NCBI GenBank assembly: GCA_029564935.1
Contig: JAKQPD010000058.1
Location: 1 to 64,000, forward strand
DNA from: Bacteroidota bacterium
GTDB lineage: Bacteria > Bacteroidota > Bacteroidia > Bacteroidales > VadinHA17
Direction of reading: 5' to 3'
DNA length: 64,000 nt
Shown here: positions 1-9,128 of the stretch, piece by piece
Layout: each line of letters begins with the position of its first letter
How positions within the stretch are numbered: position 1 is the first letter of the stretch
The notes under the pieces: generated by a model
Seen by the model: only the letters and a program-made list of their open reading frames with translations
Told to the model about the DNA's origin: nothing
Database searches by the model: none
Made by a program: the position numbers and the translations under genes

Positions 1-374
1 ATATATGCGAGCTTCGGGAAATTATCGATTGCTGCATGCATATCATTTACAGCAAATATGACAGCTTGTTTTTCCTGAGGTCTTACAGTAATTAATTTCC
101 TGCCGGCACTGCATCCTGACAGAACTGCGATTGCCAGAAACAAAGAAACAATCTTCGCAGGCAAAATGCTCTTTCTGTGCCTTACTCCGACAAAAAGGGT
201 GTTGCCATCAGTCAGTTCACCATCGCCGGAAACTTTATTCCCAAAGCGGTCTTCAACCGGTGGGAGCCTCCCGGGTTTTTTTTTGCCCAAATGATAATAG
301 TATTTCAGAACAGCATCTCTGACCCTGGCTCCGGAGTGTAGTTCAAGCTGGGTATTGTTTACCGTGATTTTCAT
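1..374 (-). CDS. metallophosphatase/5'-nucleotidase-like protein (C-terminus truncated by window edge) with short N-terminal beta-grasp-like region and TM segment
   Basis: Manual minus-strand translation from ATG at 374: MKITVNNTQLELHSGARVRDAVLKYYYHLGKKKPGRLPPVEDRFGNKVSGDGELTDGNTLFVGVRHRKSILPAKIVSLFLAIAVLSGCSAGRKLITVRPQEKQAVIFAVNDMHAAIDNFPKLAY; open to the window edge; NDMH resembles the metallophosphoesterase NDxH motif. Not in the ORF track because it is incomplete. Confidence 0.7.
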   Translation of the reverse strand, partial: MKITVNNTQLELHSGARVRDAVLKYYYHLGKKKPGRLPPVEDRFGNKVSGDGELTDGNTLFVGVRHRKSILPAKIVSLFLAIAVLSGCSAGRKLITVRPQEKQAVIFAVNDMHAAIDNFPKLAY

Positions 375-389
375 TTACCTGTCACCTGA

Positions 390-857
390 CTACCATGTGT
401 ATCGTATACCGAGGGCAGCGCCCCAGCCAAGGCCGTTTACATCTCCGAGGAAATCCCACATGGGACGTCCGTCAAGGCTGATGAGTAATGGCAGATCCTT
501 AAACTTATACTCGATGCCTATCTGTCCGCCAAGACCTATATTAATATAGGAATTATTTTCAAAGTTGTCATAGGAGAGGCTTGCTCCGGGTCCGATATAC
601 CAGTTAAAACCGCCTGCTATATTCCAGTCCCAGTGATATACACCAACGAGAGCAATTCTGGTGAAATCTTTCTTGAATCCGAAGCTTCCGTCAAGCTCCA
701 GTCTGTTTCTGTCATTAAGTCCTTTCTGATATGACAATTCGGCTCCGCTGAATGTATCACCTCCATAAAGTCTTGCACCTAATGCGTGGGAACTGATCTG
801 TGCAGAAGCTATGGCTCCCAAACTGACAAATGCAATAAATAAAAACAATTTCTTCAT
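390..857 (-). CDS. small outer-membrane/beta-barrel-like secreted protein
   Basis: Signal peptide MKKLFLFIAFVSLGAIASAQ, then aromatic/glycine alternating strands ending in RYTW; start re-assigned from 923 to 857. Confidence 0.65.
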   Translation of the reverse strand: MKKLFLFIAFVSLGAIASAQISSHALGARLYGGDTFSGAELSYQKGLNDRNRLELDGSFGFKKDFTRIALVGVYHWDWNIAGGFNWYIGPGASLSYDNFENNSYINIGLGGQIGIEYKFKDLPLLISLDGRPMWDFLGDVNGLGWGAALGIRYTW

Positions 858-1065
858 AAATGTTAAGTTTAAAATTTCACTTAAAATAGAATATAAATAC
901 TCTTTATACGAAAAGTTTAACAAATTTCATTCCATTTTGTTTTAAGTTTTATGCATGGCGTCAGACGGACTATCCGAAAAATGACAGTATACTTATTAAT
1001 AAATTCTTTTATACCTGATCTTTTACCGGGAGTTATTATTTTTACATACTGACAAAAATAAAGAA

Positions 1066-1833
1066 ATGAAATTAGTATCATGGAACATTAATGGTATTCG
1101 TGCCATAACGAAGAAGTCTTTTTTTACCGATCTGGAGCGGCTCGATGCAGAAATTATTTGCCTTCAGGAAACAAAAGCCAATGATGAACAGGTTCGGGAA
1201 GCTCTTGTTTCTCTGGATGGGAGCAATCTATATACAAATTCTGCAGAAAGGCCCGGCTACTCCGGAACTGCGGTCATTTCAAAGATCAAACCACTTAATG
1301 TTATAAAGAATACCGGAATAAAGGAATTTGATTCTGAAGGAAGAGTTCTGTGTCTTGAGTTTGACTGGTTTTTCCTGGTAAATGTTTATGTTCCGAATTC
1401 CGGAAGTGAGCTTGCCCGACTGGCGTACAGGCAGGAGTGGGACAAGACTTTCCTGGGTTATCTCAAGGGCCTTGAAAAGATTAAACCTGTAGTCGTGTGT
1501 GGGGATTTGAATGTGGCTCATAAAGCGATTGATCTGGCACGTCCGAAGGAAAATTATAACAAGGCAGCGGGCTATATGCAGGAAGAGATTGACGGAATGG
1601 ACCGGCTTACCGCAAGCGGCTTGACAGATACATTCCGCCATTTCTATCCTGACGCTAAGGGGAGATACTCATGGTGGAGCTTCAGAGCTGCGGCAAGATC
1701 AAAGAATATAGGCTGGAGAATTGATTATTTTCTTGTAAGCAGTTCGTTCCTGCCAAAAGTTAAGGATGCATTCATTATAGAGGAAATGACCGGATCAGAT
1801 CATTGTCCCGTCGGAATAATTATAGAACCCTGA
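1066..1833 (+). CDS. xth: exodeoxyribonuclease III
   Basis: MKLVSWNINGIRA, ICLQETKA, GDLNVAH, SDHCPV motifs. Confidence 0.95.
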   Translation: MKLVSWNINGIRAITKKSFFTDLERLDAEIICLQETKANDEQVREALVSLDGSNLYTNSAERPGYSGTAVISKIKPLNVIKNTGIKEFDSEGRVLCLEFDWFFLVNVYVPNSGSELARLAYRQEWDKTFLGYLKGLEKIKPVVVCGDLNVAHKAIDLARPKENYNKAAGYMQEEIDGMDRLTASGLTDTFRHFYPDAKGRYSWWSFRAAARSKNIGWRIDYFLVSSSFLPKVKDAFIIEEMTGSDHCPVGIIIEP

Positions 1834-2377
1834 GTGAACCGGCAATCGGGTCCCTGTGAATATCATCTGAATGGGAATTGACTTTTTCATAGATCTTCCT
1901 GAACCAATATGTATAATCTGCAGGATTTTTAAGAATACCGGAATGAAGCTCATCAAAAGATACTGCTTTCCATTCACCTACTTCAGAAGTATTTATCACC
2001 GGGATAATATCGGTTACACCATGGAATACATGGTCAAACTCATTTTCGGTAAGTTCATTATCAAGCTTTTCCCTGTAAGTGAAGGAAAATAATTCAATCA
2101 GGCTGCAATTAATTCCCATTTCCTCCCTGAGCCTTCTCACGGCAGCCTCCATACTTGATTCCCCCGGAAATGGGTGGGTACAGCAGGTATTGGTCCAGAG
2201 ACCGTTTGAATGATATTTGTCAAATGCCCTGCGTTGAAGGATCCATTGGCCATCACGATTTACTATAAATACTGACATTGCCCGGTGAAAAAGCGCTTTC
2301 CGGTGTGCCTCCATTTTTCCGGCAATACCTGTCTGGATATCATTCTCATTGACCAGTATTACAAATGGGTTTTCCAT
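1820..2377 (-). CDS. idi: isopentenyl-diphosphate delta-isomerase (NUDIX fold)
   Basis: LVNENDIQTGIAGKMEAHRKALFHRAMSVFI, LWTNTCCTHPFPGES, RRLREEMGI motifs. Confidence 0.95.
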   Translation of the reverse strand: MENPFVILVNENDIQTGIAGKMEAHRKALFHRAMSVFIVNRDGQWILQRRAFDKYHSNGLWTNTCCTHPFPGESSMEAAVRRLREEMGINCSLIELFSFTYREKLDNELTENEFDHVFHGVTDIIPVINTSEVGEWKAVSFDELHSGILKNPADYTYWFRKIYEKVNSHSDDIHRDPIAGSLRVL

Positions 2378-2569
2378 TATATATTCACTTAAAGGTCTTA
2401 AGTTTCAGGTTACTAAAAATAAACAATTATTTAGTAAAATAGTTTAACCTGGGGAGAAATATTTTTCCGTGTCACTTTCACATGCAGTCGGCTCATTGTT
2501 TTGTTGATTAGTTTGTTTCCTGATTTATTCCGGAACAATTACTTTTGAAATAAATTCAGACCGCTTGAT

Positions 2570-3397
2570 ATGAAAATTAACAAAAGCAGGCTTTATGAGA
2601 TAATCTTTGAAGCTGATACAAAAGCAGGAAGGTTTTTTGATCTTTCACTTATAATCCTGATCCTCTTAAGCATTCTGATAGTATTGATGGACAGCATTCC
2701 TCCGGTCCACGAAAAGTATTCAATGCTCCTGAGGATAACGGAATGGATCATAACATTGCTTTTCACAATCGAATATATGATGAGGATATATGTTGTTGAC
2801 AAGCCTGTCAGGTATATTCTGAGCTTTTATGGAATTATTGACCTTATGGCAATTTTACCGGGGTTAATAGTATTTATTTTTCCCGGAGCCCAGAGTCTGC
2901 TGGTTATCAGGGCAGTCAGACTTCTAAGGGTTTTCAGGATCCTGAAATTCAGCAGGTATACATCAGCAGGACGAATGCTTATGATAGCCCTGTACCGGAG
3001 CCGTGAAAAGATATTAATGTTCATTTCAGTCGTGATCACCCTGGTTGTGATCTTTGGAACTATAATGTATTTGGTTGAAGGTGAAGAGAGTGGTTTTACA
3101 AGCATTCCTGTCAGCATATACTGGGCTGTCGTAACCCTGACAACAGTAGGTTATGGTGATCTGGCCCCGGTAACAGGTTTAGGTCAGTTCCTGGCAAGTG
3201 TTGTAATGATAATGGGCTATGCAATTATTGCGGTCCCAACGGGAATAGTCACAAGTGAAATGATAAGAACTTCTGACAGGAGCAACACCCAGGTCTGTTC
3301 GAACTGCATGTTCGATAAGCACGATAATGATGCTAAGTTCTGTAAAAAATGCGGGATGAAGCTTGATCTGCATCCTGATCCGGAACCTTCATTCTGA
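2570..3397 (+). CDS. voltage-gated potassium channel-like protein with C-terminal zinc ribbon
   Basis: S4-like RAVRLLRVFRILKFSR, selectivity filter TTVGYGDLAPVT, C-terminal CSNCMFDKHDNDAKFCKKCGMKL. Confidence 0.9.
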   Translation: MKINKSRLYEIIFEADTKAGRFFDLSLIILILLSILIVLMDSIPPVHEKYSMLLRITEWIITLLFTIEYMMRIYVVDKPVRYILSFYGIIDLMAILPGLIVFIFPGAQSLLVIRAVRLLRVFRILKFSRYTSAGRMLMIALYRSREKILMFISVVITLVVIFGTIMYLVEGEESGFTSIPVSIYWAVVTLTTVGYGDLAPVTGLGQFLASVVMIMGYAIIAVPTGIVTSEMIRTSDRSNTQVCSNCMFDKHDNDAKFCKKCGMKLDLHPDPEPSF

Positions 3398-3402
3398 AAA
3401 TT

Positions 3403-3597
3403 TCACTTTTCTCTCCGGCTTGTTAAATGCCATAAACCGCATACCGGGCATTTGTAGAAGTGTATTGGCCTGGTAACTCTTGTTTCCATAATATTACGGA
3501 TCATCTCCTGTGCTTCTTCAGGAGAATTATATACCTTTTTTCTGCAAAGGGGACCTAAAGGCTCTATTTTTCTGTTTTTTAAAAGTTTGTACGCCAT
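3403..3597 (-). CDS. small zinc-ribbon-like protein
   Basis: 64 aa ORF with CPVCGLWHLTS; uncharacterised. Confidence 0.55.
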   Translation of the reverse strand: MAYKLLKNRKIEPLGPLCRKKVYNSPEEAQEMIRNIMETRVTRPIHFYKCPVCGLWHLTSRREK

Positions 3598-3786
3598 CTG
3601 TGAAAAGCCGGAATTAGTCCCGCAAATTTCAGAAGAATCGGGGATTCTGACAACAAAACTCTGATTTCATTTTATCTGTTCATTTGTCAGGTTTAAATGC
3701 TTATTTATAAGCCTTAAATCTGAATAAACATGATTTCGGAAATAAATATTACCTTCATATCTGTAAACCAGATTAAATTTCTAAAG

Positions 3787-4710
3787 ATGAATCACCTTTT
3801 CAGAATGCTTATTTCAGCGTTATTGCTACTGCCCGGGATCTTCAATCTTTCAGCACAATTACCAGAGGAAGAACTTTTATGGCCGGATGGCATTCCCGGT
3901 AATCCGTTAGAATATAAAGAAGAGAAACTTACAGTAAATGAATTCCGGGAGAGTTCACTTTCGCAGTCGAACCGCGTCTTCAGTTGTGTTTCGGTGCCAA
4001 CATATATTATCCATAAACCTGCAAAAGGTACAGCTAACGGCGTGGCAATGGTTATCTGTCCGGGAGGAGGATTCCGTGATGTATGGATCGACCGCGAAGG
4101 AAATGACATGGCTTTATGGCTTGCAGGACATGGAATAACATCACTGGTTCTGAAGTACAGAACCTTCAACTCTGATGCCGAAGAACTTAAAATATCACGG
4201 GATGAATATAATAATCATGTATATGCCGATGCCAGGAAGGCAATTTATGTGCTTCGTAGCCGTGCAAAAGAACTTGGGATTGATGAAAACAAAATAGGGA
4301 TAGGGGGCTTTTCCGCAGGCGGTTCTCTTTCCATTATCACGGCACTTTCTCTTTTTGAGAAATCCCTTCCGGCATATGCAAAATTTGGCCAGATCAACAC
4401 GAATCCTGATTTTGTCGGGCTCTTTTACCCGGGACTGAACCAGGGTTTCTTAAAGGTACTTAAAGAAAAAAATACTTTTCCTCCTGTCTTTATAATGAAC
4501 GGAGGAGAGGACAATGTAACGCCACCCGAAAACTGCATTCAGCTTTACAATGTATTAAAAGAAAAGAAACTCAGTGTAGAATTGCATATATATTCAAAGG
4601 GCAGCCATGGTTTTGACTCGGGTATCGGAAGAGGATATGCAGTCAGCACCTGGAGAGATAGCTTCATAGCCTGGCTGAAAGATGGAGGATTTATAAAAGA
4701 TGAACAGTAA
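3787..4710 (+). CDS. alpha/beta hydrolase (acetyl esterase/acetylxylan esterase-like)
   Basis: Signal peptide, VICPGGGF, GIGGFSAGGSLS nucleophile elbow, C-terminal SHGFD; start at internal Met 3787 preferred. Confidence 0.85.
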   Translation: MNHLFRMLISALLLLPGIFNLSAQLPEEELLWPDGIPGNPLEYKEEKLTVNEFRESSLSQSNRVFSCVSVPTYIIHKPAKGTANGVAMVICPGGGFRDVWIDREGNDMALWLAGHGITSLVLKYRTFNSDAEELKISRDEYNNHVYADARKAIYVLRSRAKELGIDENKIGIGGFSAGGSLSIITALSLFEKSLPAYAKFGQINTNPDFVGLFYPGLNQGFLKVLKEKNTFPPVFIMNGGEDNVTPPENCIQLYNVLKEKKLSVELHIYSKGSHGFDSGIGRGYAVSTWRDSFIAWLKDGGFIKDEQ

Positions 4711-5467
4711 GCTTAAACGCAGAATATTCTTTGATCTGCTGATCCTGTCCTATTTATTGTTTTCCTATTATGCTTTTGGCAAATGGTGGCACTCCTCTGT
4801 CGGATCAATCCTGATAGTATTTTTCAGCTATCTGATATGGAAGAAGGATTTTTTGAAGAATACCGGTCTTGATCTGAACCTGACGACCATAATAAAATCT
4901 GTTATTCTGGCAGTTGTTATCCTGCTTGGCTCCTTATTGATAATGAAATATATAGCAGGGAAGCAAGGGGTGATCATAACATATACCGGATGGAAGAACT
5001 ATTACCACGATGTCTTCTATATCCTTAATGAGGAAATAGTTATAGGTGCAATTATACTATTCTGGATGGTTGACAAGCGGAAAATCAATCCACTCGCAGC
5101 AACTGCCGGTCTGGCTGTCTTCTTTGCTTTAATACATTATGTCTTTTACAGATGGATATTTAACGACAGAGGAATAATGGGTATTTCTGCGTTGATTACT
5201 TTATTCCTTGTTGGATTTGTCAGGAACAGCTTAATACTTCATACAAGACATATCGGATATTCCTGGGCGCTCCACTTTGGCTGGATGACAATAATGTTCG
5301 GGAGTATGCACATATACTCAGAGACAAATCTCAGATTAACCGAACTCGAAAGATTTAATACCTATTTAGGTTCGGTCTGGATGGTCATAATATCGGCTTT
5401 AGCAGCGGGACTGACATTTATGTTTGGAATAAAAAAAGTATCCTATAAGGCTATCCCGGATCAGTAA
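4700..5467 (+). CDS. CPBP-family-like intramembrane protein
   Basis: Multi-TM; NEEIVIGA, FALIHYVFY and SWALHFGW resemble CPBP motifs; overlaps the upstream hydrolase. Confidence 0.6.
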   Translation: MNSKLKRRIFFDLLILSYLLFSYYAFGKWWHSSVGSILIVFFSYLIWKKDFLKNTGLDLNLTTIIKSVILAVVILLGSLLIMKYIAGKQGVIITYTGWKNYYHDVFYILNEEIVIGAIILFWMVDKRKINPLAATAGLAVFFALIHYVFYRWIFNDRGIMGISALITLFLVGFVRNSLILHTRHIGYSWALHFGWMTIMFGSMHIYSETNLRLTELERFNTYLGSVWMVIISALAAGLTFMFGIKKVSYKAIPDQ

Positions 5468-5515
5468 AATATTTACGGGGTTGATTAGTATATTCATCAA
5501 TAACAGGATCATCTT

Positions 5516-6835
5516 TCAGAACTGATAGTTTAGTCCCAGGTATAAGCCGGATGTGCCATCCTGGCTGCTTAACGGTTTGCCGAATTCTACTGAAAGCACA
5601 AAGTTTTCATTCATTGCCATTTTCAATCCTCCTCCGACAGTCTGATGGATGGATTTATCTGAAGGCTTGAAATATAGCGGTAAATATTCGCCGGGGACAG
5701 CATCAAGATCAATCTTTATGGGTTTCAGTATCCTTCCTGCATCTGTAAAAATTATAGCTCCGATATACCAGTTTTGTTTTATGAACTGGAAGTTCAGTAG
5801 CCTTGATCTGAGCTCAATTGTGCCCAGAAAAAAATCATCGGCGACAATTCTTTGCATCAGGACCCCACGGAGAGTGGCTGAGCCGCCAAAACCTTCATTA
5901 CCCGTAAAGTTTGTCAGTAACTGCCGCGAAAAGAACGGCTGGTTATCCATTATATTGGCATTCAGCCATAAACGATAAGCAAGAATCAGCCGCTGATTTA
6001 TAAGTGTGAAGTACTGTTTGTGGATGAGCCCGATGCTTAAACAGGAATAATTTCCTTTGTTTATGAAGGATGGCATCCACCTTAAATTCAGCTCTGTAAA
6101 TATTCCATTGCCGGGATTTGTAAGCTTATTCCTTGAATCATAGATCAGACCTGCCATAAAATTGTTAATTATTCCTCCATCCTTTTCCTCATCAGTTATG
6201 ATACCCCAATTATAATATTCTTCAAAAAGTGTTGCAGTATCCGGCAGTATCTCATCACCTTTAAGCTTCCTGTTCATTTTTTCAATATTCACAGGTGCAA
6301 TTTTGTAATATCCCGTTGCCCAGCCTGCCCTCCACTGGAATTTGCTTTCCCCGATTGTGTCCTGAAGGTCTGCGGATATCCTTAAATACTTCTTTTCGAT
6401 CCTGTAAAACATCCTCGTTTTATATGAAGGATCATCCGGGTCTTCCCACTTATGATTATAAACTGATTCATTTCCGTTATATCCGTAAAACGGGTATGCT
6501 TTATAACCATCATATTTTGCCTTTGCGAACAGCTTTATTCCCGGGATGAGATTGTAAGATACATATTCCAGAATATGTTCCGAACTGCCTTTTGAATAAC
6601 CTGCAATCTGGAGATAAAGTGATTGAAAATAATTTGGATAAATCGACCCGTCACCATAATCGAACGGATTAAATATGATACCATAATAAACCCCAAGGTC
6701 TGAGTCGTACGCGACAGCCGGAAGAACTCCCAAATTCCAGCCTCTCTTTATGATATCTGTTTTCTCCTGAGAAAAGCACAAAACAGCAAGCATCAAAACA
6801 ACCATTAAACAGACTACCTTCCTCATGATGGGCAT
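5516..6835 (-). CDS. BamA/TamA-family surface antigen-like outer membrane protein
   Basis: Signal peptide; AGLIYDSRNKLTNPGNGIFTELNLRW; terminal LGLNYQF. Confidence 0.8.
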   Translation of the reverse strand: MPIMRKVVCLMVVLMLAVLCFSQEKTDIIKRGWNLGVLPAVAYDSDLGVYYGIIFNPFDYGDGSIYPNYFQSLYLQIAGYSKGSSEHILEYVSYNLIPGIKLFAKAKYDGYKAYPFYGYNGNESVYNHKWEDPDDPSYKTRMFYRIEKKYLRISADLQDTIGESKFQWRAGWATGYYKIAPVNIEKMNRKLKGDEILPDTATLFEEYYNWGIITDEEKDGGIINNFMAGLIYDSRNKLTNPGNGIFTELNLRWMPSFINKGNYSCLSIGLIHKQYFTLINQRLILAYRLWLNANIMDNQPFFSRQLLTNFTGNEGFGGSATLRGVLMQRIVADDFFLGTIELRSRLLNFQFIKQNWYIGAIIFTDAGRILKPIKIDLDAVPGEYLPLYFKPSDKSIHQTVGGGLKMAMNENFVLSVEFGKPLSSQDGTSGLYLGLNYQF

Positions 6836-7085
6836 GATTTTGTTTATGAAAGTTAAGCAATCTTAACAAAATCCTCTATCTATTTTAATTATTTCAGAGC
6901 GGATAATTTTACACAGCCAGCCTGTTAACAGGAATGGTTACCTGCTGGCAAACCCGGATTGTTTTCTTATTTTTACATTGACATGATGCCTTTTAATAAA
7001 ACCGGCAGCAATTAATGCCCGGGGACTTTCAGGAAGAAATCAATTACTGCCACTAACTAGTTGGAATATAAATAAATAATACTGT

Positions 7086-8147
7086 ATGAAGAATTCTATT
7101 TTTGTTTTAATTGTACTTATGAGTACCTGTCTGAGTGTACAGGCACAGGTGAAAACCGACCCCGACAGGAAAACCGACTGGTGGGGAGATATTGATGGTT
7201 TTCTGAACCAGCAGGCAAAAGTGTCCCTAAGCCTTGTTAATGAAGCATTAATAGCAAATCCCCCATCACTTCAGGAGAACATGGCACGTAAAATGGCCCT
7301 GGTGATGATAGATAATGTCCTTCATGAGGAAAAAGCACAGCATCGTCCGGCAGTTCAGGCATTTTACAGGGAAAGGATTGAAAATGCGATAAGAGAGATT
7401 GGAACTTTACAGGTTGAGTCAGGGGCAGTCATCTGGAAACTGTATAATCATACTTTCATTGTAAAAACCCCTTCGGTTACCATCGGTTTCGATATCCAGA
7501 GAGGTATCCCGGGAAATGAAAGCTTTGCATTCAGCAAGGACCTTATCAAAAGTCTGATTGACGTTACGGATGTACTTTTTGTTACTCATTATCATGGCGA
7601 TCATGCCGACGACTGGGTTGCCGGCACCTTTATTGAACAGAATAAACCTGTTATCACACCTCCCGGGTTATGGGAGAAACTACCGGTTTACAAAAGTGTC
7701 CTTCATCCTGAAAGAACAGTTGATAAATTGCAGACAGTCAACCTGCCGCTGAAAAAGAAGGATCTGAAAGTTGTTGTTTGTCCGGGACATCAGGGAAACA
7801 ATATCCTGAATAATGTTTACCTTGTATATTCGCCTGAGGGCATGTGCTTTGCTCATACCGGAGATCAGTCGAATACAGAAGATCTGAACTGGATAGATAC
7901 AATCGGAGACAGATATAAAATAGATGTGATCATGATTAATTCATGGTCTTATTATCCCGGGATGAGGCTGGCAAAGGGTTTCAGGCCAAGACTTATTATT
8001 CCTGGTCATGAAAACGAGCTGAATCATACAATTGACCACCGTGAACCATACTGGCTCAATTATGTAAGGCTGGGAGATGATCCTTCGTTCCCATGGGTCC
8101 AGATGGCAACAGGGGAACGGTTTCATTATATTATTCCGGCTGAATAA
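7086..8147 (+). CDS. secreted MBL-fold metallo-hydrolase
   Basis: Signal peptide; THYHGDHADD motif; FAHTGDQ; IIPGHENE. Confidence 0.9.
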   Translation: MKNSIFVLIVLMSTCLSVQAQVKTDPDRKTDWWGDIDGFLNQQAKVSLSLVNEALIANPPSLQENMARKMALVMIDNVLHEEKAQHRPAVQAFYRERIENAIREIGTLQVESGAVIWKLYNHTFIVKTPSVTIGFDIQRGIPGNESFAFSKDLIKSLIDVTDVLFVTHYHGDHADDWVAGTFIEQNKPVITPPGLWEKLPVYKSVLHPERTVDKLQTVNLPLKKKDLKVVVCPGHQGNNILNNVYLVYSPEGMCFAHTGDQSNTEDLNWIDTIGDRYKIDVIMINSWSYYPGMRLAKGFRPRLIIPGHENELNHTIDHREPYWLNYVRLGDDPSFPWVQMATGERFHYIIPAE

Positions 8148-8156
8148 GCGGCCGGG

Positions 8157-8188
8157 GAGTGGGAGAATAGGAGAGTGGGAGAATAGGA
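8157..8188. repeat. two tandem copies of a 16-bp purine repeat (GAGTGGGAGAATAGGA)
   Basis: Identical units at 8157-8172 and 8173-8188. Confidence 0.9.
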
Positions 8189-8259
8189 GACAGATATTCA
8201 ACAAAAAAATTAACTATCGCTTCAACAATTTATAATTTTGGTTTTGAATAATTAAAATC

Positions 8260-8790
8260 ATGAAAAAGAACATCCTGATCATTGTGCTTATAGTAAGCCT
8301 GGTTTCACTTTCATTTTTCGCCGGAAGATTGTCTCAGAAAGAGCCTGTGATCACTTCTAAAAAAGTCACCCAGGTGGGGATTATAGTTAAAGACATTGAT
8401 AAAGCCCGTATTGCCTGGTCTGAAATGCTGGGAGTGAAACCTCCTCAACCCAGTGTAGCTGAAGGGCATTCATCAAGACCGACACGATTCATGGGAAATC
8501 CTTCTGATGCAAAAGCAAAGCTTGCCTTTTTTTCAATGGAAAACCTGCAGATTGAACTTATCCAGCCTCTTGGAGGTAAGAGCACCTGGCAGGAATTTCT
8601 CGATAAAAACGGAGAAGGGATCCATCATATCGCTTTCCAGGTGAAGGATATCAATGGAAAGGAGAAAGAATTCCGCATGTTAAATATGCCGACACTCCAG
8701 AGCGGCGGATGGGACGGAGGTGCATACAGTTATATAGACGGCTCAAAAGAAATAGGCTGTATACTTGAGCTGCTTGAGAACTATAAATGA
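8260..8790 (+). CDS. VOC (glyoxalase/bleomycin resistance) family protein
   Basis: VTQVGIIVKDIDKARIAWSEMLGV and GIHHIAFQVKDI; N-terminal membrane anchor. Confidence 0.85.
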   Translation: MKKNILIIVLIVSLVSLSFFAGRLSQKEPVITSKKVTQVGIIVKDIDKARIAWSEMLGVKPPQPSVAEGHSSRPTRFMGNPSDAKAKLAFFSMENLQIELIQPLGGKSTWQEFLDKNGEGIHHIAFQVKDINGKEKEFRMLNMPTLQSGGWDGGAYSYIDGSKEIGCILELLENYK

Positions 8791-8805
8791 GAATAGGGAA
8801 ATGGT

Positions 8806-9125
8806 ATCTACGTATTATAATACGTATTAAAAAACGTATTAAAAAACGTATTATAATCGCTTTGATCTAAATTACTAAGCAGTAATACGATAAGATCCCT
8901 CGCTAACGCTCGGGATGACAGGCTTATAGGAGAGACAGGGGAGGGAAGCCGGGGCGTTTTGAATAAAACTTAGTTTTTAAAGTACTGTAACGGCAAAACG
9001 CCCCGGCTTCCCTCCCCCCTCATCTTTAATAAATGCCTGTCATTCTGAGCGTAACGAAGTGAAGCGAAGAATCTTTCACGACATGAGGGTCGTAATCCAT
9101 AACATCGCCATTATAATACGTAGAT
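8806..9125. repeat. MITE-like nested inverted-repeat element
   Basis: 16-bp terminal inverted repeats ATCTACGTATTATAAT (8806-8821) and ATTATAATACGTAGAT (9110-9125); internal 24-bp inverted repeat GGGGAGGGAAGCCGGGGCGTTTTG (8938-8961) / CAAAACGCCCCGGCTTCCCTCCCC (8994-9017); 9-bp pair ATGACAGGC (8915-8923) / GCCTGTCAT (9035-9043). Confidence 0.85.
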
Positions 9126-9128
9126 TTC

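Noticed and set aside
8150-8200. Possible regulatory RNA in the purine repeat after the MBL-fold gene
   Set aside because: Only two 16-bp tandem copies with no self-complementarity; treated as a simple repeat.
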